A stretch of 64,000 nt of DNA from Candidatus Krumholzibacteriota bacterium (GTDB lineage Bacteria; Krumholzibacteriota; Krumholzibacteriia; Krumholzibacteriales; Krumholzibacteriaceae). Positions 51,361 to 62,229 of the stretch are shown here, in pieces; position 1 is the stretch's first letter, and each line of letters opens with the position of its first letter. Position numbers and translations under genes: made by a program. The stretch covers positions 124,001 to 188,000 of the forward strand of contig JAFGEZ010000001.1 of NCBI GenBank assembly GCA_016931295.1, read 5' to 3'. Under the pieces are notes generated by a model that saw nothing but the letters and a program-made list of their open reading frames with translations, searched no databases and was not told the origin of the DNA.

Positions 51361-51615
51361 ATGGCACACAAGAAAGGCGTCGGCTCGTCCAAGAACGGTC
51401 GTGACTCCAATGCCCAGCGGCTCGGGGTCAAGCGGGCCGACGGGCAGAAGGTCCTCGCGGGAACCATCATCGTCCGGCAGCGGGGCACGCGTATCCACCC
51501 CGGCCTGAACGTCGGCAGGGGGAACGACGATACCCTGTTCGCGCTCGTCGACGGCGTGGTTTCCTTCGAACGGTTCGGACGGTCGAAAAAGCGGGTGAGC
51601 GTCAACGCGCAGTGA
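51361..51615 (+). CDS. rpmA: 50S ribosomal protein L27
   Basis: An 84-residue ribosomal protein near the peptidyl-transferase centre. It starts [20 protein letters not shown], so it lacks the N-terminal extension cleaved by Prp in Firmicutes. [15 protein letters not shown] and a C-terminal [10 protein letters not shown] are typical. It lies 27 bp after rplU and ends at a strong terminator. Confidence 0.97.
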   Translation: MAHKKGVGSSKNGRDSNAQRLGVKRADGQKVLAGTIIVRQRGTRIHPGLNVGRGNDDTLFALVDGVVSFERFGRSKKRVSVNAQ

Positions 51616-51646
51616 TGGACGACGAAACACCCGTCCTGTAGTATCG

Positions 51647-51688
51647 GGAACCTGGCCGGCGATGCAGCCGGACGGGTTCCTTTTTTTT
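51647..51688 (+). terminator. intrinsic terminator after rpmA
   Basis: A 14-bp stem with one mismatch and one G-T pair (GGAACCTGGCCGGC with GCCGGACGGGTTCC) around GATGCA is followed by eight T residues. It ends the ribosomal protein operon. Confidence 0.85.
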
Positions 51689-51705
51689 GTGCGGGGGGGG
51701 AAACC

Positions 51706-52362
51706 ATGAGACTGACCTACCTTGGACACGCGGCGTTCGAGCTGGCCCTCGGCGACGGTCGGCGGATCGTCTTCGACCCCTACGAGCCGGGGGCGTACGA
51801 CGGCGCCCTCGCGTTCTTGCCGATCGGGGGCCGATACGATATCGCCGTGATCAGCCACGACCACGCCGATCACCGCTCGGCGGCCGTCGTCGAGGCGGCG
51901 GGCGCCGTGGTGGACGCGGCGGGGGAGGTCGAGATCGACGGCGTGCGCATCGTCTCGCACGCGACCTGGCACGACGAGTCGTCGGGCGGCGAGCGGGGCG
52001 CGAACCTCGTGTCGATCGTCGAGGCCGAAGGGCTCCGGATCGCGCATCTCGGCGATCTCGGCCACCCGCTCGACCTCGATGAGATGCCGGCGCTGCGCGG
52101 CGTCGACGTCATGCTCGTCCCCGTCGGCGGCCATTTCACGATCGACGCGCGCGCGGCCCTCGACATCGTGCGGGCGGCGAAGCCGAGGATCGTCGTGCCG
52201 ATGCATTTCAAGACGGAGAAGGTCGGGTTCCCGATCGCCCCGCCCGACGTCTTCGCCGACCTCGTCGGGAACGTCGAGCGGCCGGGCACGAGCGCGATCG
52301 ACATCGATCCCGGCGCGCTGCCCGCGGAGACGAGGACGATCCTGCTTGAACCGGCCCTGTAG
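51706..52362 (+). CDS. metallo-beta-lactamase-fold hydrolase (UPF0173/UlaG-like)
   Basis: A 218-residue cytoplasmic metal-dependent hydrolase. It starts MRLTYLGHAAFELALGDG and has the metal motif HDHADH, HLGDLGHPLD and a final MHFKTEK, as in small MBL-fold proteins of the UPF0173/YtkL group. ATG 51706 follows GGGGGGGAAACC. It begins 18 bp after the T-tract of the rpmA terminator, so it needs readthrough or a promoter not recognised here. Substrate unknown. Confidence 0.9.
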   Translation: MRLTYLGHAAFELALGDGRRIVFDPYEPGAYDGALAFLPIGGRYDIAVISHDHADHRSAAVVEAAGAVVDAAGEVEIDGVRIVSHATWHDESSGGERGANLVSIVEAEGLRIAHLGDLGHPLDLDEMPALRGVDVMLVPVGGHFTIDARAALDIVRAAKPRIVVPMHFKTEKVGFPIAPPDVFADLVGNVERPGTSAIDIDPGALPAETRTILLEPAL

Positions 52363-52385
52363 GCCCAGCAGAGGAGAGGAGCGAG

Positions 52386-53228
52386 ATGAGGGAAATCAAG
52401 GCGGAACAGATCACCGAGGCCGTCGCGCGGTTGTCGATGGAGGCCAATTACGTCCTCGAGGAGGATGTCCAGGCGGCCCTCGAGAAGGCCTTCGAGACCG
52501 AGGATTCGCCGGCGGGCAGGGAGGTGCTCCGGCAGATCCTCGAGAACAGCGGAATCGCCCGCGAGGAGCGGATGCCGATCTGCCAGGACACCGGCTTGAC
52601 CGTCGTCTTCGCCGAGCTCGGCCAGGAGGCGCAAATCACCGGCGGCCTCTTCGAGGACGCGATCGACGCGGGCGTCGCCAAGGGCTACACGGACGGGTAC
52701 CTGCGCAAGTCCGTTCTCGCCGATCCCGTCAGGGGCGGCAACACGGGGGACAACACGCCGGCGGTCATCCACCTCCGGCTCGTGCCGGGCGACGCGCTCC
52801 GGCTCTGGATCGTCCCCAAGGGCGGCGGCAGCGAGAACATGAGCCGGATCGCCATGATGAAGCCGGCCGACGGCGTCGAGGGGATCAAGCGGTTCGTCTT
52901 CGAGGGCGTCAAGCAGGCGTCGGGGAATCCCTGTCCGCCGATCGTGGTCGGCGTGGGGATCGGCGGCACCTTCGAGATATGCGCGCAGATCGCCAAGAAG
53001 GCCCTCCTGCGGCCGATCGGCAGCGAGCACCCCGATCCCTTCTACGCGGAGATCGAGCGCGATCTCCTGGTGAAGGTCAACGAGACGGGCGTCGGCCCCA
53101 TGGGATTCGGCGGCCGCGTGACGGCCCTCGCCGTCCACATCGAGACCGCCCCGCGGCACATCGCCTCCTTCCCGGTGGCGATGAACATCAACTGCCACGC
53201 GGCGCGGCACAAGTACGTCGAGCTCTGA
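52386..53228 (+). CDS. class I fumarate hydratase, alpha (N-terminal) subunit
   Basis: A 280-residue 4Fe-4S hydro-lyase subunit that interconverts fumarate and malate (or acts on tartrate). Cluster cysteines are visible at Cys66 (MPICQDTG), the NPCPP region and Cys270 (NINCHAARH). Also present are PKGGGSENMSRIAMMKPADG and GIGGTFE. The enzyme is split into two genes as in many anaerobes and archaea; the beta subunit follows 39 bp later. ATG 52386 has GAGGAGAGGAG upstream. Fumarase is preferred over tartrate dehydratase by default, not by proof. Confidence 0.92.
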   Translation: MREIKAEQITEAVARLSMEANYVLEEDVQAALEKAFETEDSPAGREVLRQILENSGIAREERMPICQDTGLTVVFAELGQEAQITGGLFEDAIDAGVAKGYTDGYLRKSVLADPVRGGNTGDNTPAVIHLRLVPGDALRLWIVPKGGGSENMSRIAMMKPADGVEGIKRFVFEGVKQASGNPCPPIVVGVGIGGTFEICAQIAKKALLRPIGSEHPDPFYAEIERDLLVKVNETGVGPMGFGGRVTALAVHIETAPRHIASFPVAMNINCHAARHKYVEL

Positions 53229-53267
53229 CCGGGACACGGGGGACCTTCACGCACAGGAAGGTGAACG

Positions 53268-53819
53268 ATGGCTGAACACGCACTGACGACTCCGCTGAAA
53301 GACGACGACATACGGAAACTCAGGGCCGGGGACACGGTGAAGCTCACCGGGACGGTCTACACGGCGCGCGACGCGGCGCACAAGCGGCTCGTCGACCTGC
53401 TCGAGGCGGGCGAGGAGCTGCCGATCCCCCTCGAGGGCCAGGTCGTCTACTACGTCGGCCCGGCGCCGACGCCGCCGGGAAAGGCGATCGGCTCCGCCGG
53501 TCCGACGACGAGCTACCGGATGGATCCCTACGCTCCGGCCCTCCTCGACCGGGGGCTGAAGGGGATGATCGGCAAGGGAGCTCGATCCGACGCGGTCGTC
53601 GGGTCGATGAAGAAGAACTGCGCGGTCTACTTCGCCGCCACCGGCGGCGCGGCGGCCCTCATCTCGCGGTCGATCACGGCGGCCGAGGTGGTCGCCTACG
53701 AGGATCTCGGCGCAGAGGCGATCCGCAAGCTCGCGGTGAAGGACTTCCCGCTCGTCGTCGCCCAGGACTGCCACGGCGGCAACGCCTACGAGGAGGGGCA
53801 GAAGAAGTACGCGAAGTGA
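53268..53819 (+). CDS. class I fumarate hydratase, beta (C-terminal) subunit
   Basis: A 183-residue partner of the preceding alpha subunit. It shows IRKLRAGDTVKLTGTVYTARDAAHKR, then YYVGPAPTPPGKAIGSAGPTTSYRMD split across the swivelling domain, and GKGARSDAVVG with an FAATGGAAALISRSI stretch. Length is normal for a split beta subunit. AGGAAGG precedes ATG 53268. Confidence 0.93.
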   Translation: MAEHALTTPLKDDDIRKLRAGDTVKLTGTVYTARDAAHKRLVDLLEAGEELPIPLEGQVVYYVGPAPTPPGKAIGSAGPTTSYRMDPYAPALLDRGLKGMIGKGARSDAVVGSMKKNCAVYFAATGGAAALISRSITAAEVVAYEDLGAEAIRKLAVKDFPLVVAQDCHGGNAYEEGQKKYAK

Positions 53820-53874
53820 CCGGGCGGGCCGCCCCGGGCGGCAACCGGTTTCGTCCGCGCGGAAAGGACCGCAG

Positions 53875-56305
<2,431 letters not shown>

Positions 56306-56318
56306 CGACGGAGCCGCG

Positions 56319-57167
56319 ATGTCCTCCATCACGATCGGCGACCGGATCATCGACACCGAGCGTACCCCGCTTCTCATCGCGGGACCCTGCGCGCTCGAGG
56401 ACATGGACGACGCCCTCCTGATCGCCGCCCGGTGCCGCGACGAGGCACAGCGGCACGGATTCGCGTACGTCTTCAAATCGAGCTACCTCAAGGACAACCG
56501 CTCCTCGGTCGAGTCCTACACGGGGCCCGGTCTCGAGCGGGGCCTCGAGATGCTCGAGCGCGTGGGGCGGGAAGTCGGCGTTCCCCTCCTCACGGACGTC
56601 CACTGCCGCGAGGAGATCGGACCGGTCGCCGGCGTCTGCGACGTCATCCAGATCCCGGCCTTTCTCGTCCGGCAGACGCGGCTCGTCGTCGCCGCTGCGG
56701 AGACGGGACGGGCGGTGAACCTCAAGAAGGGCCAGTTCCTCTCCCCCGAGGAGATGGGGCTCGCCGTCGCGAAGGCGAGGGCGGGCGGGGCGTCCGAGGT
56801 CATCGTCACCGAGCGCGGGACGATGTTCGGCTACCACAACCTCGTCGTCGATTTCACCGGGTTCGAGCGGATGCGGCCCTTCGGCGCCCCGGTCGTCTTC
56901 GACGCCACGCATTCGCTCCAGCTCCCCGGCGGACTCGGCGACCGCAGCGGCGGCCGCCCCGGCCTCGCGCGGCTGCTCGCCCGCGCGGCGGCGGCCGCCG
57001 GCTGCGACGGCCTCTTCGTCGAGACGCACCCGCGCCCGCTCGCCTGCCGCTGCGACGCCGAGGCGATGCTGCCCCTGGCCGAGCTGCCCGTTCTCCTGGC
57101 GGAGGCGGCCCGCTTCTTCGAGGCGGCCGGGGCCTGCCGCGCCGGCGGCGGGGAGGAAACGGTATGA
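56319..57167 (+). CDS. kdsA: 3-deoxy-8-phosphooctulonate synthase (KDO-8-phosphate synthase)
   Basis: A 282-residue aldolase joining phosphoenolpyruvate to arabinose-5-phosphate. Motifs include LLIAGPCALED, FKSSYLKDNRSSVESYTGPG, QIPAFLVRQT, VNLKKGQFLSPEEM and FDATHSLQLPGG. GHHGxxC-type metal ligands are replaced by the usual pattern for this enzyme. ATG 56319 lies 13 bp after pyrG. kdsD starts inside its stop codon. Confidence 0.96.
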   Translation: MSSITIGDRIIDTERTPLLIAGPCALEDMDDALLIAARCRDEAQRHGFAYVFKSSYLKDNRSSVESYTGPGLERGLEMLERVGREVGVPLLTDVHCREEIGPVAGVCDVIQIPAFLVRQTRLVVAAAETGRAVNLKKGQFLSPEEMGLAVAKARAGGASEVIVTERGTMFGYHNLVVDFTGFERMRPFGAPVVFDATHSLQLPGGLGDRSGGRPGLARLLARAAAAAGCDGLFVETHPRPLACRCDAEAMLPLAELPVLLAEAARFFEAAGACRAGGGEETV

Positions 57168-58189
57168 CGGACACGAAACGCGGCCGGGCGACGTCGAAAA
57201 GCGCGGAAAGCGGCGGCGGGGATATCGCGGCCGTCGGGCGCGAGACGGTCGAGAACGAGATCGGGGGCCTCCGCTCGCTTCTCGCCGGGATCGGGACGGA
57301 CTTCGAGCGCGCCGTCCGGCTCGTCCTCGAATGCCGGGGCAAGACGATCGTCTGCGGGATCGGCAAGTCGGGGATCGTCGCCCGGAAGATCGCCGCCACG
57401 CTGAGCTCCACCGGCACCCCGTCGGTCTACCTGCACCCCGTCGAGGCGATGCATGGCGACATGGGGATGGTCACCGCCGACGACGTCTTCCTCGCCGTCT
57501 CGAAGAGCGGCAACAACGAGGAGATCACCCGTCTCCTGCCCCATATCCGCTCCCTCGACGTCAAGATGATCTCGATCACCGCCGCGGCAAACGCCGTTCT
57601 CGCCCGGGAGAGCGACGTCGCGCTCCTCACGCACGTCGACCGGGAGGCGTGCCCGATGGACATCGTGCCGACGACGAGCACGACGGCGGCGATGGTCCTC
57701 GGCGACGCGCTCGCCGTCGCCGTCTTCCGCCTGCGTGATTTCAGCGAGGAGGATTTCGCGAAGCTCCATCCGAGCGGCGTCCTCGGCAAGCGCCTGATCC
57801 TCACCGTCGCCGAGCTGATGCACGCCGGCGACGACATGCCGCTCGTCTCGATGGAGACCACCCTCAAGGAGGCGCTCTTCGTGATCGCCGGAAAGCGCCT
57901 CGGGTGCGCCGGCGTCGCGGACCCGGAGGGCCGCCTCGCCGGGATCGTCACCGACGGCGATCTCAAGCGCATCCTCATGAAGAATCCCGCGGCGCTCGAG
58001 GAGCCGGTCGGCGGACTCATGACGCCCGGCCCCCGGACGACGACCGCCGGCACGCTCGCCGTCGAGGCGCTGCGGGACATGGAACTCGGCGGTTCCGGAC
58101 CGGTCACGCAGCTCTTCGTCCTCGACGCGAACGGCCGTCCGGTGGGCGTCATCCACATCCACGACATCGTCCGCGCCGGCCTCCGGTAG
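57164..58189 (+). CDS. kdsD: D-arabinose-5-phosphate isomerase (SIS + two CBS domains)
   Basis: A 341-residue isomerase making arabinose-5-phosphate from ribulose-5-phosphate, the entry to KDO. The SIS domain (~45-195) has VCGIGKSGIVARKIAATLSS and AVSKSGNNEEI; the tail holds two CBS motifs, one with GCAGVADPEGRLAGIVTDGDL. A Ser/Gly-rich N-terminal extension of ~25 residues is longer than usual. ATG 57164 overlaps the kdsA stop by 4 bp. No KdsC phosphatase gene follows, unlike E. coli. Confidence 0.95.
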   Translation: MTDTKRGRATSKSAESGGGDIAAVGRETVENEIGGLRSLLAGIGTDFERAVRLVLECRGKTIVCGIGKSGIVARKIAATLSSTGTPSVYLHPVEAMHGDMGMVTADDVFLAVSKSGNNEEITRLLPHIRSLDVKMISITAAANAVLARESDVALLTHVDREACPMDIVPTTSTTAAMVLGDALAVAVFRLRDFSEEDFAKLHPSGVLGKRLILTVAELMHAGDDMPLVSMETTLKEALFVIAGKRLGCAGVADPEGRLAGIVTDGDLKRILMKNPAALEEPVGGLMTPGPRTTTAGTLAVEALRDMELGGSGPVTQLFVLDANGRPVGVIHIHDIVRAGLR

Positions 58190-58246
58190 AAGGCGCCGGT
58201 TTCATTCCCGCCCGCTAACTTCTTGTGGAAAAGAGGGTTTTCTGGA

Positions 58247-58262
58247 TGGCACGCTTGTTGCT
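58247..58262 (+). promoter_or_regulatory. consensus sigma-54 promoter upstream of lptC-lptB-rpoN
   Basis: TGGCACGCTTGTTGCT matches the -24/-12 consensus TGGCACG-N4-TTGCW at every defined base, with the GG and GC exactly 10 bp apart. It points toward the operon that contains rpoN, suggesting that sigma-54 controls its own synthesis. Confidence 0.7.
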
Positions 58263-58290
58263 TGACAGTGGGCGTGCGGCGTGGTATCTC
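58262..58290 (+). promoter_or_regulatory. sigma70-type promoter overlapping the sigma-54 site
   Basis: TTGACA (58262-58267, perfect), a 17-bp spacer and TATCTC (58285-58290) start at the last base of the sigma-54 element. The two polymerase forms could not bind together. Confidence 0.5.
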
Positions 58291-58519
58291 TTGTCGGGTA
58301 AGGCGGCATCCCGTTGCCGATTCCGCTGTTACGGGGACGCGCGGATCGGCCGGGGCCATGGCGCCGGTTGGCGGCGGCGGCCGGGTTCCGACCGCCGGCG
58401 CGGAATTCCCGGCAGGCCCGTTTCCCGGACGAACGGCGGGATTTGAGCCTTGCCGCCCGAAGCCGGACGCACCATCATAGAAGAAGAGGAGCCGGGTTCG
58501 CCCCGGCGGAGAGCCGACC

Positions 58520-59110
58520 ATGACGACAAGACGCGCCATACGGGGAATCCTGATCGTCGCCGCCGCCCTCGCGGTGGTGTCCGGCTGCGGGCGGAAGGAC
58601 GTGGAGCAGACCCTCGGCGCGGTCGAGATCCCCGACCAGGAGTTCGCCGACTTCACGACGACCGAGAGCGACTCCGGGCGGGTGACCTGGAAGCTGTGGG
58701 CGCCGCGCGCGCGTGTCTACAACGAGCGCAATCTGCTCGTGACCGACGAGCCGCGGATCGAGTTCTACGACGAGTTCGGCGAGGTCTCCTCGGTGCTGAC
58801 GGCCGAGAAGGGGGAGTACAACAAGGTCTCCCACGATCTGACCGCGCTGGGGGACGTCGTCGTCACCTCGCGGGAGGGATACACGCTGGAGACGGAGACC
58901 CTCGTCTGGGTCGAGAAGCTCGGCGAGATCCACACGGAGGATTTCGTCAGGTTCACGAAGGCAACGGACGTGCTGACCGGCTACGGGCTGCGCAGCGATC
59001 CGGATCTCGACGACGTCGAGATACTCCGCGACGTGAAGGCCTTCCTTCGCGACGAGGACGGGGCAGTGAGCCGGGAGGTCGACCGGGAGACGGGAGAGAC
59101 GGATGAGTGA
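58520..59110 (+). CDS. lptC: LPS export ABC transporter periplasmic protein LptC
   Basis: A 196-residue predicted lipoprotein: signal ending in VVSGC (Cys23). The mature part is an LptA/LptC-type beta-jellyroll, with repeated strands such as [21 protein letters not shown] and [20 protein letters not shown]. In E. coli LptC is membrane-anchored and passes LPS from LptBFG to LptA. The family is weakly conserved, and the lptB and kds context supports the call. ATG 58520 has GGCGGAGAG upstream. lptA is not next to it. It overlaps lptB by 8 bp. Confidence 0.85.
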   Translation: MTTRRAIRGILIVAAALAVVSGCGRKDVEQTLGAVEIPDQEFADFTTTESDSGRVTWKLWAPRARVYNERNLLVTDEPRIEFYDEFGEVSSVLTAEKGEYNKVSHDLTALGDVVVTSREGYTLETETLVWVEKLGEIHTEDFVRFTKATDVLTGYGLRSDPDLDDVEILRDVKAFLRDEDGAVSREVDRETGETDE

Positions 59111-59858
59111 GCGACCGATGGCCCCGGACGCGGGGGCAAACGGACTCGCCTGCCGGGGGCTCGTCAAGGTGTACGGCAAGCGGCGCGTCGTCGACGATGT
59201 CTCGATCGACGTGCAGCGAAGCGAGGTGGTGGGGCTGCTCGGCCCGAACGGCGCGGGCAAGACCACCTGCTTCTACATGATCGTCGGGATGATCCGCCCC
59301 GATGCGGGGACGGTCTTGCTCGACGGCGATCCGATCACCGGCCTCCCGATGTACAAGCGTGCGAGACGGGGGATCGGCTATCTCCCCCAGGAGGCCTCGG
59401 TCTTCCGCCGGCTCACCGTCGAACAGAACCTCATGGCGATACTCGAGACCCTGCCGCTCGCGTCCGGCGAGCGCAGGGAAAAGCTCGAGGGGCTCCTCGC
59501 CGAGCTCAACATCGAGCATCTCCGCGACCGGCAGGGGTACCAGCTCTCCGGCGGCGAACGGCGGCGCGTCGAGATCACCCGGTCGCTCGTGACCGATCCG
59601 TCCTTCATCCTCCTCGACGAGCCCTTCGCGGGAATCGATCCGATCGCGGTCGCCGACCTGCAGGAGATCGTGCGGAAACTGCGCGATCGCGGCCTGGGCG
59701 TGCTGATCACCGACCACAACGTGCGGGAGACGTTGTCAATCACCAATAGAGCGTATATCATGTATGGAGGGAGCATCAAGCGCTCCGGAACCGCGGACGA
59801 GCTCGCATCGGACCCCGAAGTGAGAGAGATCTACCTCGGCGAGGCGTTCCGTCTGTAA
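59103..59858 (+). CDS. lptB: LPS export ABC transporter ATP-binding protein
   Basis: A 251-residue ATPase powering LPS extraction by LptF/LptG. Walker A is [18 protein letters not shown], the signature [11 protein letters not shown], Walker [14 protein letters not shown], and the switch histidine is in [10 protein letters not shown]. The [18 protein letters not shown]-loop region is characteristic of LptB. A short extra N-terminus of ~15 residues is present. ATG 59103 overlaps lptC; rpoN follows 18 bp later. Confidence 0.96.
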   Translation: MSERPMAPDAGANGLACRGLVKVYGKRRVVDDVSIDVQRSEVVGLLGPNGAGKTTCFYMIVGMIRPDAGTVLLDGDPITGLPMYKRARRGIGYLPQEASVFRRLTVEQNLMAILETLPLASGERREKLEGLLAELNIEHLRDRQGYQLSGGERRRVEITRSLVTDPSFILLDEPFAGIDPIAVADLQEIVRKLRDRGLGVLITDHNVRETLSITNRAYIMYGGSIKRSGTADELASDPEVREIYLGEAFRL

Positions 59859-59876
59859 CGACAGGATGGCATCCAT

Positions 59877-61277
59877 ATGGAAATGAAAGTCGGCCTCAAC
59901 GTCCAGATGCGGCAGCAGCTCGTCATGACGCCGCGACTGCAGCAGGCCCTCAAGCTGCTGCAGATGCCCACCCTCGAGTTGCAGCAGGTGCTCAAGCAGG
60001 AGATCATCCAGAATCCCCTTCTCGAGGAAGTGGACGACGTCCAGGAGATGATGGAGGACGAGGCGAAGGAGGAGGAGAAGGAGAAGGACGAGGAAGACGA
60101 GGAGAAGATCGACTGGGACGAGTATTTCGAGACCGGTTTCGGGCTGGGCAGCGGCTTCGCCGAGGAGGAGGAGCGCGAGGACTTCCTCGAGCGCGTGCCG
60201 GTGGCGAGGCAGACCTTCGCCGACTTCCTCATGAGCCAGCTCCGGCTGGTTACCGAGGACGAGCAGACGCTCCGGATCGGCGAGTACATCATCGGGAGCC
60301 TCGACGATTCGGGGTATCTCACCTGCTCCCTCGAGGACATCGCCCGCACGTTCGACGTTCCCGTCGAGGACGCCGAGCGGGTGCTCTTCGTGATCCAGGC
60401 GTTCGATCCGCCGGGCGTGGGCGCGCGCGATCTGAAGGAATGCCTGATGATACAGCTCACCGCCCGCGGCCTCGAGGACACCCTCGCCGCCCGCGTCGTC
60501 TCGGAGTACTTCGAGGAGTTCAAGCAGAAGAAGTACCTGGATCTGAGCAAGAAGCTCAAGATCTCGCTGAAGGAGGTCCAGGCCCAGGCGGAGATCATCG
60601 GCACGCTCAATCCGAAACCGGGCCTCGACGTCATCGCCGAGGGGCCGAAGTACGTCATCCCCGATCTCATCGTCGAGCGGGTCGGCGAGAAGTACATCGT
60701 AATGCTCAACGACCGCAACGTGCCGCGGCTCCGCATCAGCCAGTCCTACCGGAGCGAGCTCGAGAACAACCCGCAGATCAGCAAGGAGACGCAGGAGTTC
60801 ATCCAGGGGCGTCTCAAGAACGCGAAGTGGCTGATCCAGACGATCGAGCAGCGCCGCCGCACGATGATCAAGGTGATGGAGACGATCGTCGACGAGCAGC
60901 GGGAGTTCTTCGAGAAGGGGACGAGTTGCCTCAGGCCGCTCACGCTGCAGCAGGTGGCGAGCCGGATCAACATGCACGAATCGACCGTTTCGCGCGTGAC
61001 GACGAACAAGTACGTGCAGACGCCGCGTGGCGTCTACGAGCTGAAGTACTTCTTCTCCTCGAGCCTCTCGACGGAGGGAGGCGAGGAGGTCTCGGCCAAG
61101 AGTGCGAAGCTGCGGATAAAGCAGATCATCGAGAAGGAGGATACGAAGAAACCATACAGCGACCAGAAGATCGCGGACATCCTCAAGCAGGATGGCCTGA
61201 TCATCGCGCGGCGCACCGTCGCGAAGTACCGCGAGCAGGAAGGCATTCTTCCCGCGCGGCACCGGAAGCAGTACTAG
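59877..61277 (+). CDS. rpoN: RNA polymerase sigma-54 factor
   Basis: A 466-residue alternative sigma factor recognising -24/-12 promoters. Region I (residues 1-50) is Gln/Leu-rich (MRQQLVMTPRLQQALKLLQM); region II is a strongly acidic stretch (~52-90, mostly Glu, Asp and Lys). The DNA-binding C-terminus has the helix-turn-helix VASRINMHESTVSRVTTNKY and the RpoN box ARRTVAKYREQ. A sigma-54 promoter lies upstream of the operon and a sigma-54 activator is at 645. ATG 59877 has ACAGGATGG upstream; ATG 59883 is close behind. Confidence 0.97.
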   Translation: MEMKVGLNVQMRQQLVMTPRLQQALKLLQMPTLELQQVLKQEIIQNPLLEEVDDVQEMMEDEAKEEEKEKDEEDEEKIDWDEYFETGFGLGSGFAEEEEREDFLERVPVARQTFADFLMSQLRLVTEDEQTLRIGEYIIGSLDDSGYLTCSLEDIARTFDVPVEDAERVLFVIQAFDPPGVGARDLKECLMIQLTARGLEDTLAARVVSEYFEEFKQKKYLDLSKKLKISLKEVQAQAEIIGTLNPKPGLDVIAEGPKYVIPDLIVERVGEKYIVMLNDRNVPRLRISQSYRSELENNPQISKETQEFIQGRLKNAKWLIQTIEQRRRTMIKVMETIVDEQREFFEKGTSCLRPLTLQQVASRINMHESTVSRVTTNKYVQTPRGVYELKYFFSSSLSTEGGEEVSAKSAKLRIKQIIEKEDTKKPYSDQKIADILKQDGLIIARRTVAKYREQEGILPARHRKQY

Positions 61278-61302
61278 ACACACGAGAGGGTCTGTTCGCC
61301 TG

Positions 61303-62229
61303 ATGGCTTCATTCACCGGTTCACGCCGCTCCGAGAGGCTCCCGTCCTGGCTGCGGCGCCCCATCCCGGTCATCGGTCAGTGCTCCCGCATCGAGACCGT
61401 CATCCGGAGACACAAGCTGCATACGATCTGCCGCGAGGGTCTCTGCCCGAACCGGGCGGAGTGCTACTCGAAGGGCAAGGTCACCTTCATGATCCTCGGA
61501 GACGTCTGTACCCGGGGCTGCCGGTTCTGCTCGGTGCGCAAGGGCCGCCCGGCGCCGGTCGAGGCGGGCGAGCCCGCGGCCCTCGCCGAGGCCGCCCGGA
61601 CGCTCGGCCTCCGGCACGTGATCGTGACCTCGGTGACGCGGGACGATCTTCCCGACGGGGGAGCGGGCCACTACGCGGCGGTCGTCCGGGCCCTCCGGGC
61701 GCTGGATCCCGCGCCCGTCGTCGAGGTGCTCGTCCCCGATTTCGAGGGTTCGCGGACCTCGCTCGAGACCGTGCTCGAGGCCGGACCGCGCATCCTTTCC
61801 CACAACATGGAGACCGTGCGAAGACTCTATCCGGCGATGCGGCGCGGCGCCGATTACGATCGGTCGCTGTCGCTGCTCGCCGAGGTGAAACGGATCGACA
61901 AGGAGGTGTTCACCAAGTCGTCCTTCATGCTGGGCCTGGGCGAGACGGAGGAGGAGCTGTTCGGTGCGATGACGGATCTGCGCGGAGCGGACGTGGATTT
62001 CACGGCCCTCGGCCAGTATCTCCGTCCCGGCATGGAACAGGAACCGGTGCGCGAGTACGTGCACCCGGAACGCTTCGCCCGGATCGAACGCGAAAGTTAT
62101 CGGATGGGATTTCTCGAGGTGACGGCGGGGCCCCTCGTGAGGAGCTCCTACCAGGAAAACGACACCGGGGCGGCCGTGTCGGCGAGGACCGATGTCACGC
62201 CGGACGTCCGCAGGAGGATTGATTCATGA
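61303..62229 (+). CDS. lipA: lipoyl synthase
   Basis: A 308-residue radical SAM enzyme that inserts two sulphurs into octanoyl chains to make lipoate. The auxiliary cluster cysteines are in CREGLCPNRAEC, the SAM cluster in CTRGCRFC, and the C-terminal RSSY serine ligand is present (VRSSYQEN). Length is normal. It lies 25 bp after rpoN and overlaps hpf by 4 bp, an unusual insertion in the conserved rpoN-hpf arrangement. lipB is not in the window. Confidence 0.96.
   Translation: MASFTGSRRSERLPSWLRRPIPVIGQCSRIETVIRRHKLHTICREGLCPNRAECYSKGKVTFMILGDVCTRGCRFCSVRKGRPAPVEAGEPAALAEAARTLGLRHVIVTSVTRDDLPDGGAGHYAAVVRALRALDPAPVVEVLVPDFEGSRTSLETVLEAGPRILSHNMETVRRLYPAMRRGADYDRSLSLLAEVKRIDKEVFTKSSFMLGLGETEEELFGAMTDLRGADVDFTALGQYLRPGMEQEPVREYVHPERFARIERESYRMGFLEVTAGPLVRSSYQENDTGAAVSARTDVTPDVRRRIDS

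Larger units (their letters stand above)
58190..58519 (+). other. 330-bp intergenic region with promoters and a long leader ahead of lptC
   Basis: The gap between kdsD and lptC holds no credible gene; the frames opening at 58223-58225 are Arg/Gly-rich and unlike known proteins. It carries a sigma-54 site (58247-58262) and a sigma70-like site (58262-58290). From either start, an untranslated leader of about 220-245 nt would result, GC-rich and capable of folding, which may have a regulatory role. Confidence 0.6.

Noticed and set aside
52079-53275. 398-codon open frame on the plus strand over the fumarase alpha gene
   Set aside because: Out-of-frame shadow of the MBL hydrolase and fumarase genes; no domain.
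58223-58480. Two overlapping ORFs of 73-85 codons between kdsD and lptC
   Set aside because: Arg/Gly/Pro-rich composition typical of chance frames in GC-rich DNA, no ribosome-binding site, and they cover the promoter elements.
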